The position numbers were made by a program, and so were the translations under genes. Shown here in pieces: positions 44,997 to 52,762 of a DNA stretch of 64,000 bases (position 1 is its first letter; each line of letters begins with the position of its first letter). Source of the stretch: Prado023 sp963706885 (GTDB taxonomy: Bacteria; Actinomycetota; Actinomycetes; S36-B12; CAIYMF01); NCBI GenBank assembly GCA_963706885.1, contig CAVPNX010000027.1:1-64000 (forward strand), written 5' to 3'. Below the pieces are notes generated by a model that was given only the letters and a program-made list of their open reading frames with translations, ran no database searches and had not been told where the DNA came from.

Positions 44997-46718
44997 GTGA
45001 GGTTGATGTCCGAGGACGGCGCCACCAGGCCGTCACGACGTGGCGAGGCCGAGTTGTTCGAGCTCGCCGCCATCGGCATGGCCCTGACCTCCCTCGACGG
45101 CCGCTTCCTCGTGGTCAACCCACGACTGTGCGCGCTCCTCGGCCACACCCCTGGGGACCTGGCCAGTTCCGGCCTGTTCGACATCACCCACCCCGATGAC
45201 TGGACCAACGTGGCCAAGGCCCTGGGCGACCTCAGCCGCGAGGAGGCCGAGACCTTCAGCCAGCGGCAGCGGTGCCTGGCCGCGGACGGGGCGCAGATCT
45301 GGGTCGACCTGACGATCACGCCGACCCCGGTCCGCTCCGGGCTGCCCATGCAGTTCCTCGCCCAGTTCACCGACGTCACCGCCGAGGTCGAGAACCTCCA
45401 GACCCTGCACGCGTCCGCCCGCCACTTCCAGGTCCTCAGCGAGAACTCCACCGACGTCGTGGCCCAGACCGACCCCCAGGGCCTCATCACCTGGGTGTCG
45501 CCCTCGGTCACCGCGCTGCTGGGCTGGGAGACCGGCCTCCTCGCGGGCCGGGCGCTCACTGCGTTCGTCGCCAAGCCCGACCTCGAGCGGTTCTCCGCCT
45601 CCCTTGTCGGGATCCGCCACGGCGAGGAGATCCACGACGAGGTGGTCCGGTTCCGCTCCACCACCGGGGCCTACCGGTTCATGTCGGTCACCGCACGATC
45701 CCTGACGGTCGAGGGCGGGCTGGTCACAGGCATGGCGTTCGGGCTCCGTGACGTGACCGAGGAGCTGCGCGCGAAGCGGGAACTCGCCCGCAGCGAGGAG
45801 CAGTTCCGGATGGCGATGCACGGGGCGCCTGAGGGCATGGCCGTCACCGACGCGCACGACCGGATCGTCCAGGCCAACCCTGCCCTGTGCGAATTGCTCG
45901 GAACGCGCGCCGAGCGCCTCATCGGACACCGGTTCCGCGAGTTCATCCCCGAGGACGAGCGCGAGCAGGTCGAGGACCTGCGCCAGGAGCTGCAGCTCGG
46001 CGAGCTGGAGACCGTCCGGCTCGAACATCGCCTCCTGAGCACGCTGGGTGAGGTCTGGGTCGACCACGCGGTCGGGATCCTGCGCGACGAGGTCGGCAAC
46101 CCCCAGCTGTTCGTGCACCAGTTCGCCGATCGCACCGAGACCCGCCGGATGCAGGCCGACCTGACCTTCCGCGCCACCCACGACATCCAGACCGGCCTGG
46201 CCAACCGCGCCAGCCTGCTGACCCGACTGGAGGCGCGCCTGGGCCTGGCCCCGGCGCCGGCCGACCGCGTCGGCGTCCTCTGGTGCGACATCGACAACCT
46301 CAAGCAGATCAACGACCAGCTCGGCCACCGGATCGGGGACGTCGTGATCGCCGAGGTGGCCGACCGCCTCAAGGGTGCGGTCCGGCACAAGGACGTCGTC
46401 GGACGCATCGGCGGCGACGAGTTCGTGATCGTCCTGGACCAGTGCCCCGACGAGGAGACCCTGCTCACCGTGGCCACGAACGTCCAGAAGGCCGCCAGCG
46501 GGCCGGTCAGGACCGACATCGGCAAGGTCAAGGTGACGGTGTCGCTGGGTGCGGTCCTGGCCGCCTCCACGACGGACACCGATGACGCGCTGTCCCGGGC
46601 CGACCACGCCCTCTACAAGGCCAAGCGGGCAGGTCGCGACCAGGTCGCCGTCGAGCCGGTCGAGGTGATCGACCCCCTCGCTGCCGCCGCTGCCGAGGAC
46701 ACCCAGCCCGAGGGCTGA
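44997..46718 (+). CDS. second PAS-PAS-PAS-GGDEF diguanylate cyclase
   Basis: A 573-residue paralogue of the gene at 40818. The first PAS differs (LAAIGMALTSLDGRFLVVNP), while PAS2, PAS3 and GGDEF are close to identical in long stretches (TEELRAKRELARSEEQFRM). The active loop RIGGDEF and I-site RHKD are intact. The Ala/Glu-rich C-terminal tail is unique. It carries its own leaderless -10, so it can be expressed independently. It probably arose by duplication, with different N-terminal sensing as the point of divergence. Confidence 0.92.
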   Translation: MRLMSEDGATRPSRRGEAELFELAAIGMALTSLDGRFLVVNPRLCALLGHTPGDLASSGLFDITHPDDWTNVAKALGDLSREEAETFSQRQRCLAADGAQIWVDLTITPTPVRSGLPMQFLAQFTDVTAEVENLQTLHASARHFQVLSENSTDVVAQTDPQGLITWVSPSVTALLGWETGLLAGRALTAFVAKPDLERFSASLVGIRHGEEIHDEVVRFRSTTGAYRFMSVTARSLTVEGGLVTGMAFGLRDVTEELRAKRELARSEEQFRMAMHGAPEGMAVTDAHDRIVQANPALCELLGTRAERLIGHRFREFIPEDEREQVEDLRQELQLGELETVRLEHRLLSTLGEVWVDHAVGILRDEVGNPQLFVHQFADRTETRRMQADLTFRATHDIQTGLANRASLLTRLEARLGLAPAPADRVGVLWCDIDNLKQINDQLGHRIGDVVIAEVADRLKGAVRHKDVVGRIGGDEFVIVLDQCPDEETLLTVATNVQKAASGPVRTDIGKVKVTVSLGAVLAASTTDTDDALSRADHALYKAKRAGRDQVAVEPVEVIDPLAAAAAEDTQPEG

Positions 46719-46961
46719 CCCGCCGCGGATCCGGTAGCGGACCCCGCGCGACGCCCTGCATGGCGCCTCCTTGGCCACGTGCCCGCGCTCACCATGAGAC
46801 GTACCTCACAGTTTGCCCGTGGCCCGGGGTGGGGATGAGGAACGAGTACGCCCGGATCCGGACGGCTCCTCGCCGCCGACGTGGCCCTCATCGCGGCCCT
46901 CCGACACCCACACGTGGGCGTCACCCGGGCTCCGCCCGTCGTCCACAGGAAGGACGCAGCC

Positions 46962-47907
46962 ATGGGTCCCCACGACTCAGCCGACTGCCCCGACACGCGA
47001 ACGATCCACCGCACCCACCCTGCCCGCCGCGCCGGGGTCATCACCGCGGCCATGTCATTGGCCCTGCTGACCGCAGCCGGGGCAGCTGTCGCCGCGCCGA
47101 GCAGCGCCCCCGAGGCGCCCCTCGCCCTGAGCCCGAGCGTGGGCACCACCGCGCGGCCCGCGACCTTCAGCGCAGACCCGATTGCGATCAGCGACCGTGA
47201 GGCAGCCGCGCGCATCGCCCGCTCCTCCCGATCTGCCACCCGCGGCCCGGTCCCGACCTCCGAGTCGGCCCCCGAGCCCACCCCGGCGGACGCTGGACGC
47301 CGCGGAGACCCAGGCTGAGCCCGAGCCCGACATCGTGGGCTCGCGGTACACGGAGGTCCGCCTCAAGGTCCGCAAGGCCCCCGAGGAGGACGCCGATGTG
47401 GTGACGGTCCTCGACACGGCCGCCAAGGTGAAGGTCACCGACGTCACCGAGGACGGCTTCCGTCAGATCGTCTACAAGGACGAGCCGCGCTGGGTCAAGG
47501 CCGAGTTCCTGTCCAAGTCGAAGCCGGAGGTGACCGAGTCCGGCGGGCTGTCATCGGCAGCATGCCCGAGCGGTTCCGGTGTCGAGGGTGGCCTGGGCGC
47601 CAACGCGATCGCCGCGCACCGCGCGATCTGCGCCCGCTTCCCGAACGTGAGCAGCTTCGGCGGCTACCGCCCGGGCTCCGGGAACCACTCGTCAGGGCGG
47701 GCGCTGGATGTCATGATCAGCGGAGCGGCCGGCCAGGAGGTCGCCAACTGGGCGCGCGCCAACGCCTCCAGCCTGGGCATCACCGAGGTCATCTACGCCC
47801 AGCGGATCTGGACCAGCCAACGCGCCGGCGACGGGTGGCGGGGGATGTCCGACCGCGGGTCGGCCACCGCCAACCACTACGACCACGTGCACCTGTCCTT
47901 CCGCTGA
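46962..47907 (+). CDS. secreted SH3-domain protein with a C-terminal ARB_07466/M15-like domain, one frame break
   Basis: An exported cell-wall protein. A signal peptide runs to about AAVAAPSS. After a Ser/Pro/Glu-rich region comes an SH3b-like domain (TEVRLKVRKAPEEDADVVTVL). The C-terminal domain resembles M15-like peptidases: HSSGRALDVMI (His...Asp metal ligands) and HYDHVHLSF. These fit a zinc D,D-peptidase of peptidoglycan. The frame breaks near 47288-47289; dropping one G gives PATLDAAETQAEPEP. ATG 46962 preceded by AGGAAGG. Confidence 0.82.
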
Positions 47908-47920
47908 CGGGTCGGACTCG

Positions 47921-47960
47921 AACGCCGATCGCACCGGGGATCTCCCGGGCGGTCGGCGTT
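47921..47960 (+). terminator. hairpin after the SH3-peptidase gene
   Basis: AACGCCGATCGC (from 47921) pairs with GCGGTCGGCGTT (to 47960) with one G-T pair. An inner CCGGG/CCCGG stem adds stability. It starts 14 bases after the stop codon. Confidence 0.7.
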
Positions 47961-47988
47961 GCGCGTGCGGGGTGCTACGTTCGCCGGC

Positions 47989-48729
47989 GTGAGGATCCTG
48001 GTCACCGGCCTGTCAGGCACCGTCGCACCACGGTTCGCACATCACGCCGGGGTGGCCGGCCACGACCTCACGGCCTGGGACCGCGCGCAGGTCTCCCCCG
48101 ACGATCCGCAGGCATGTGACCGGTTCCTCGTCGACACGCGCCCCGACGCGATCGTGCACATGGCCTTCGGCGCCGAGAGATGGGCCGGGCAGCTCGCGGG
48201 CCACGCGCGCCACAGGGGCATCCCGTTCGTGTTCACCTCGACCACCATGGTCTTCGCGTCCCGACCGGACGGGCCGTACACGATCACCTCGCCTCGCACC
48301 GCCGTTGACGAGTACGGCGCGTACAAGATCCGCTGCGAGGACGCCATCTGGGCGGCGAACGCCGACGCGATGGTGGCTCGCCTGGGGTACCAGATCGACC
48401 CCGACGGCCGCGGCAACAACTTGGTTGCGCACACCGACGCCCAGCAGGCCAGGGACGGCTCGGTCCGCGGCAGCCGGAGGTGGTTGCCCGCGTGCGCATT
48501 CCTCGACGACACCGCGGCGGCCCTCCTGTCCCTGGTCACCGACCCCGAAGCAGGTCTGCACCACCTCGACTCGAACGCCCGCACGGCGTGGAGCCACGTG
48601 GAGATCCTCACCAGGCTGGCAGCGTCGCTGGGGCGGGCGTGGGACATCGTCGAGACCGACGATCCCGAGCACGACCAGCGCCTGCTCGACTCACCGCGGA
48701 TGCCGGGGCTGGACACCCGGCTCACCTGA
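47989..48729 (+). CDS. NAD-dependent epimerase/reductase-like SDR
   Basis: An extended short-chain dehydrogenase of 246 aa. It starts with the nucleotide-binding motif VTGLSGTVAPRF. It has VHMAFGAERW, FTSTTMVF and the catalytic Y-x3-K in EYGAYKIRCED. The most similar named families are dTDP-4-dehydrorhamnose reductases and nucleoside-sugar epimerases. No sugar-biosynthesis genes are adjacent. GTG start; TACGTT lies 7 bases upstream, so probably leaderless. Confidence 0.78.
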   Translation: MRILVTGLSGTVAPRFAHHAGVAGHDLTAWDRAQVSPDDPQACDRFLVDTRPDAIVHMAFGAERWAGQLAGHARHRGIPFVFTSTTMVFASRPDGPYTITSPRTAVDEYGAYKIRCEDAIWAANADAMVARLGYQIDPDGRGNNLVAHTDAQQARDGSVRGSRRWLPACAFLDDTAAALLSLVTDPEAGLHHLDSNARTAWSHVEILTRLAASLGRAWDIVETDDPEHDQRLLDSPRMPGLDTRLT

Positions 48730-48741
48730 CAGGATGGGTCG

Positions 48742-49527
48742 GTGCTCGTCCTGCTGCCGCCCAGCGAGGGCAAGACCGTGCCGGGTGAGGGAGCCGTCCT
48801 CGACCTCGCGGCCCTGTCCCTGCCCGCGCTGAACCCTGCACGCCGCACCGTCCTGCGGTCCTTGGTGGGGCTGTGCCGCTCCTCGCCGGAGGAGGCCCTG
48901 GAGGTCCTCGGCCTCAGCGCGGGGCAGGCTGGGGAGGTCCAGCGGAACAGGGCGCTCCGGCGGGCGCCCACCGCGCCTGCCTGGCGTGTCTACACCGGCG
49001 TGCTGTTCGCGGCCCTGGACGTCGACGGGGCGGATGCGGCCGCGCGGGCCCGGCTGGAGGAGTGGGTCCTCGTGTGGTCGGGGCTGTGGGGGGCGGTGCG
49101 GCTGACCGATCCGATCCCTGCCTACCGCCTGTCCGGTGCCGTGACGCTTCCCGGTCCGGGTCGGCTGGCCGCGTTCTGGCGCGAGCCCCTGCGCAAGGCG
49201 CTGGCTGGACCCGCCCGTGACGGCGTGGTCCTCGATCTGCGGTCCGGCACCTACGCATCGAGCTGGACCGGCCCGCCCGAGCGGACCGCGGCGGTCCGCG
49301 TCATCCACGCGCGAGGTGACCGACGCACGGTCGCAAGCCACTTCAACAAGGCCACGAAGGGCCGGCTGCTGCGGGCCCTCGCCCAGGCACCCGGCACACC
49401 GCAGACGCTCGATGAGCTCGTGGACGCGATGCGCGCAGCGGGCTTCCGCGTCGAGCCAGGCGTCAGGCCCGGGGCCGCAGTCGGCACACGCCCGACGGTT
49501 CTCGACGTCGTCGTCGAGTCCCTGTGA
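48742..49527 (+). CDS. yaaA: YaaA family peroxide-stress protein
   Basis: YaaA (DUF328) limits free iron and oxidative DNA damage in E. coli and binds DNA. The protein begins LVLLPPSEGKT and carries RVYTGVLFAALD, PIPAYRLSG, YASSW and the conserved SHFNKATKGRLLRAL. Length is 261 aa. GTG start; 12 bases separate it from the upstream gene. The biochemical activity in this organism is inferred from the family. Confidence 0.9.
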   Translation: MLVLLPPSEGKTVPGEGAVLDLAALSLPALNPARRTVLRSLVGLCRSSPEEALEVLGLSAGQAGEVQRNRALRRAPTAPAWRVYTGVLFAALDVDGADAAARARLEEWVLVWSGLWGAVRLTDPIPAYRLSGAVTLPGPGRLAAFWREPLRKALAGPARDGVVLDLRSGTYASSWTGPPERTAAVRVIHARGDRRTVASHFNKATKGRLLRALAQAPGTPQTLDELVDAMRAAGFRVEPGVRPGAAVGTRPTVLDVVVESL

Positions 49528-49530
49528 CCG

Positions 49531-49617
49531 CCGATCACCCTGGGCGACGCGGGCCCGCTGACGATCTCGGTCATCGTCGACCCCGACCTCGCGCCCGAGG
49601 TCGTCGACATCGCGTAG
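49531..49617 (+). pseudogene. possible short gene remnant
   Basis: The frame from 49531 reads ITLGDAGPLTISVIVDPDLA and stops at 49614. It continues ALRRELEDTAQ past that stop. Residue use is like a real protein, but there is no start codon and no recognisable family. It lies between the convergent yaaA and marR genes. Confidence 0.25.
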
Positions 49618-49696
49618 GCGCTGCGCCGGGAGCTCGAGGACACGGCTCAGGCATCGTGGCACGCGCATCACCGCCGAGAGTGCCGCTCGACACTGC

Positions 49697-50182
49697 CTAC
49701 CGCTGCAGGTAGTGCTCCGTCACGGCGGCGTTCGGGTCGATCCTGGTCAGGATGGCGTCGCCGATCGAGGCCAGCTGGGTGATCTGCTCCGGGGTGAGCG
49801 CATCGATGACATTGGCCCGCACGGTGTCCACATGCCCGGGGGCGGTGTCGACGACCTTGTCCCACCCAGCCGGGGTGAGTCGGGCGTTGGTGGCGCGCCC
49901 GTCCTGTGGGCAGGGGAATCGCTCGACCAGGTCTCGGGCCTCGAGCCGCGCCACGACGTGGGACAGCCGGGGCAGCGTGGCATTGGTGCGTCGTGCGAGC
50001 TCGGTCATCCGCAGCGTCCGCTCAGGCACCTCGGACAGCATCGACAGGACCCAGTACTCGAAGTGCGTGAGGCCTGCATCGCGGCGCAGCTGGGAGTCCA
50101 GCACCCCGGGCAGGAGCTCGACCACTGCGGCCAGCCGGATCCATGCCGCGCGTTGCTGGGCATCGAGCCATCGGGGTTCCAT
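49697..50182 (-). CDS. MarR-family transcriptional regulator
   Basis: A winged-helix repressor of about 161 aa. The HTH is in MTELARRTNATLPRLSHVVARLEARDLVERF, followed by the wing CPQDGRATNARLTPAG. A start at 50191 (MEAMEP) is equally possible. It is divergent from the NADP-oxidoreductase gene and probably controls it and the dioxygenase via the two TTG-N6-CAA sites in the spacer. The effector is not known. Confidence 0.9.
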   Translation of the reverse strand: MEPRWLDAQQRAAWIRLAAVVELLPGVLDSQLRRDAGLTHFEYWVLSMLSEVPERTLRMTELARRTNATLPRLSHVVARLEARDLVERFPCPQDGRATNARLTPAGWDKVVDTAPGHVDTVRANVIDALTPEQITQLASIGDAILTRIDPNAAVTEHYLQR

Positions 50183-50201
50183 GGCCTCCATTCTGCCTTA
50201 C

Positions 50202-50245
50202 TTGACGTGACAACCAAAGTCCCGTAGATTTGCTTGTACCAACAA
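50202..50245 (+). promoter_or_regulatory. promoter with two TTG-N6-CAA sites
   Basis: -35 TTGACG (50202-50207) and -10 TAGATT (50225-50230) are 17 bases apart. TTGACGTGACAA (50202-50213) overlaps the -35. TTGTACCAACAA (50234-50245) follows the -10. Both fit TTG-N6-CAA and are 32 bases apart, about three helical turns. MarR repressors bind such palindromes. Confidence 0.65.
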
Positions 50246-50274
50246 CTATTCACCGTCACTCCAAGGAGCACACC

Positions 50275-50846
50275 ATGAGCAACGTCACCATCATCGGCAC
50301 CGGCAACATGGGCCAGGCCATCGCCGGCCTGGTCACCAAGGGCGGCAACACCGCACAGATCCTCGGCGAGGCCGACACCGACGCCGTCACCGGAGACATC
50401 GTGATCCTCGCCGTCCCCTACGCAGCCCTGGCCGACGTCGTGGCCACCCGCGGCGCGAGCCTGGCCGGACGGGTGGTGGTCGACATCACCAACCCGGTGG
50501 ACTTCGCCACGTTCGACTCCATGGTCGTGCCCGCCGACAGCTCAGCCGCCGCCGAACTCGCCGCCCAACTGCCCGAGTCCCGGGTGCTCAAGGCGTTCAA
50601 CACCACGTTCGCCGCGACCCTTGCCACCGGCACCATCGGTGGGCTGACCACCACCGTGCTGATCGCCGGGGACGACACCGATGCCAAGTCCCAGCTGGCC
50701 GATGTCGTCACCGCCGCCGGCCTCAACGCCATCGATGCCGGCCCCCTGCGCCGCGCACGCGAGCTCGAGGCCATCGGGTTCCAGCAGATCTCCTGGCCGT
50801 CGGCGAGAAGGTCTCCTGGATCGGCGGGTTCGGCGTCGCCGCCTGA
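50275..50846 (+). CDS. NADP-binding F420 oxidoreductase-like protein (NpdG family), one frame break
   Basis: A compact NAD(P)-binding protein of about 190 aa, in the family that includes F420:NADP oxidoreductase. Motifs are TIIGTGNMGQAIAGLV, VILAVPYAAL, VVDITNPVDF and KAFNTTFA. The last residues are out of frame; one extra C at 50792-50793 gives FQQISLAVGEKVSWIGGFGVAA, ending at 50846. F420 use is not certain, since many members reduce other substrates. Good RBS AAGGAG. Confidence 0.83.
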
Positions 50847-50964
50847 CACCCCGGACCCCTGGCGCCGTGCGGTTCCGCGCGAAACCGCACGGCTCCGGTC
50901 CACCTCCAACCCCCCATCGCACACGTACGCTGAGCCCTTCGGCACGAGTTCGAGAGGTCCGCAG

Positions 50965-51837
50965 ATGACCGCCCACCCAGCCCCCGCCGCCGCCTTCGAC
51001 ACCTTCCTGGGCACCGACGCACCCGCCAGCCGCAACCAGAGGCGATGGACCTCCGCCGATGGACCCATGCCGGCCCTGTACCTCAGTCACGGTGCGCCGC
51101 CCCTGTTCGACGACGCGATGTGGATCAGCCAGCTGTTCGCCTGGTCCCAGGCCCTGCCGAAGCCGACCGCCATCCTGATCGTCAGCGCCCACTGGGAATC
51201 GGCACCCCTGAGCCTGTCCGCGGCCGCGGCGAACACTCCCCTGGTCTACGACTTCGGCGGCTTCGACCCCCGCTACTACGCGATGACCTATCGCACGCCG
51301 GACGCCACCGCCCTGGCCTCCCGGGTCCGCGCCGCCGTGCCCGACACCGAACCCGTGCACCAGCACGCCAGCCGCGGGCTGGATCACGGCGCATGGGTTC
51401 CCCTGAAGGTCATGTACCCCTACGGCGACGTGCCCGTCCTGCAGATGTCACTGCCGACTCAGGACCCCGCCCGCCTGCTGGACCTCGGCCACCGGCTGCG
51501 CGACCTGCGCGCAGAAGGAGTCCTGATCATCGGATCGGGCTACATGACCCACGGCCTGCCGTACCTCACGGCCGACATGTGGCTCAACGGAACCGTCCCG
51601 ACGTGGTCATCGGACTTCGACCACTGGGCCGCCGACAGCCTCGCCCGAGGCGACCTGGACACCTTGACCAACTACCGCAGCCAGGCCCCCGGGGTGCGCT
51701 ACGCCCACCCCACTGTCGAGCACTTCACCCCGCTGTTCATCACCCTCGGTGCCGCAGCAGACCCCGAGACCCCCGTGCAGACCACCATCGAGGGGTACAG
51801 CTTCGGCCTCTCCAAGCGATCCTTCCAGGTCACCTGA
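50965..51837 (+). CDS. DODA-type extradiol dioxygenase (YgiD-like)
   Basis: A 290-residue member of the class III extradiol ring-cleaving dioxygenase superfamily. The metal ligands are in YLSHGAPP and SAHWES. A further conserved His is in LDHGAWVPLKVMYP and GSGYMTHGL. E. coli YgiD opens the ring of DOPA. The physiological substrate here is unknown. It follows the NADP-oxidoreductase and may be under MarR control. A -10-like TACGCT lies upstream near 50926. Confidence 0.88.
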   Translation: MTAHPAPAAAFDTFLGTDAPASRNQRRWTSADGPMPALYLSHGAPPLFDDAMWISQLFAWSQALPKPTAILIVSAHWESAPLSLSAAAANTPLVYDFGGFDPRYYAMTYRTPDATALASRVRAAVPDTEPVHQHASRGLDHGAWVPLKVMYPYGDVPVLQMSLPTQDPARLLDLGHRLRDLRAEGVLIIGSGYMTHGLPYLTADMWLNGTVPTWSSDFDHWAADSLARGDLDTLTNYRSQAPGVRYAHPTVEHFTPLFITLGAAADPETPVQTTIEGYSFGLSKRSFQVT

Positions 51838-51920
51838 GCCCACCCAGGTCCCATTCGGGCTCAGCGGGCGGAACGCAGGTCATGCGGTGCCCGCGATTTC
51901 GGGTCGGCCGCTGGCTGGGA

Positions 51921-51926
51921 TATCCT
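51921..51926 (+). promoter_or_regulatory. -10 box of tRNA-Pro
   Basis: TATCCT lies 23 bases before the tRNA, giving a short precursor leader. Confidence 0.4.
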
Positions 51927-51949
51927 TGCCGGGCCCCGCGAGGGGTGTT

Positions 51950-52026
<77 letters not shown>

Positions 52027-52041
52027 TTACTTGAGCAGGTC

Positions 52042-52076
52042 AGAGGCCAGTTTCCGCCCCTCGGAGACTGGCCTCT
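52042..52076 (+). terminator. strong hairpin after tRNA-Pro
   Basis: AGAGGCCAGT (52042-52051) pairs with ACTGGCCTCT (52067-52076). The stem extends inward through TTCCG/CGGAG to a short CCCCT loop. It follows the tRNA by 15 bases. Confidence 0.75.
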
Positions 52077-52246
52077 CTGGCTGTCCATCCACACCGTCAG
52101 CGCGCAACACGGGCGAGGATCGCCCGTCGAAGGTCCGTTGCGCCCCCGCTGATCGGGACCATCGGCCGTTCCGCCACGCCCGCCGGGCCCGTAGCGTCAC
52201 GGGAGGGCGCCGAGGGTCGTCGCCCCACGCCAAGGAGCAACGACGC

Positions 52247-52723
52247 ATGACACTCACCAAGGACGCCGCCACCGAGTTCCTCGCCCTGAAGCGGGTTGCT
52301 GTGACGGGCGTCTCGGCCAACCCCAAGGGCCACGGCAGCAACGCCGTCTACGTGCGGATGCGCGAGCGCGGCTACGAGGTCTTCGCGGTCAACCCCAACG
52401 AGCCTACGGCGGAGGGTGACCCCACCTACCCGAACCTCGCCGCGATCCCCGGGGGCGTCGAGGCGGTTGTGATCGGGACCCGCCCGGAGCGTGCCGAGGC
52501 CACGATGCGCGAGGCCGTCGATCTGGGGGTCACCCACGTCTGGATGCACCGCTCGTTCGGCGCGGGCAGCGTCTCCGAGCCCGCGACGGAGCTCGGCCGG
52601 GCGAACGGTGTGACGGTGATCGACGGTGGCTGCCCACTCATGTACGGGCCGACCTCCGACGGTGGTCACCGCGTGATGTGCAGGCTGTTCACCCTGTTCG
52701 GCAAGGTCCCCAAGGAGGTCTGA
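52247..52723 (+). CDS. CoA-binding domain protein
   Basis: A 158-residue Rossmann-type CoA_binding protein, like YccU. Visible are RVAVTGVSANPKGHGSNAVYVRMRERGYEVFAVNPN, VVIGTRPERA and WMHRSFG, with the final ending VIDGGCPLMYG. The start is supported by AAGGAG 9 bases upstream. A TAGCGT box at 52192 may be its -10. Role unknown; such proteins may respond to CoA or acyl-CoA. Confidence 0.85.
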   Translation: MTLTKDAATEFLALKRVAVTGVSANPKGHGSNAVYVRMRERGYEVFAVNPNEPTAEGDPTYPNLAAIPGGVEAVVIGTRPERAEATMREAVDLGVTHVWMHRSFGAGSVSEPATELGRANGVTVIDGGCPLMYGPTSDGGHRVMCRLFTLFGKVPKEV

Positions 52724-52762
52724 GCCGCCGCCCCCGAGCAGCGCGCAGCCGCAGCCTGAGCC

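Noticed and set aside
46719..46961. Possible cyclic-di-AMP riboswitch before the SH3-peptidase gene
   Set aside because: Such riboswitches often precede actinobacterial cell-wall hydrolases, but the conserved blocks (such as GCUAACCC-like and GGGUGAA-like segments) could not be found.
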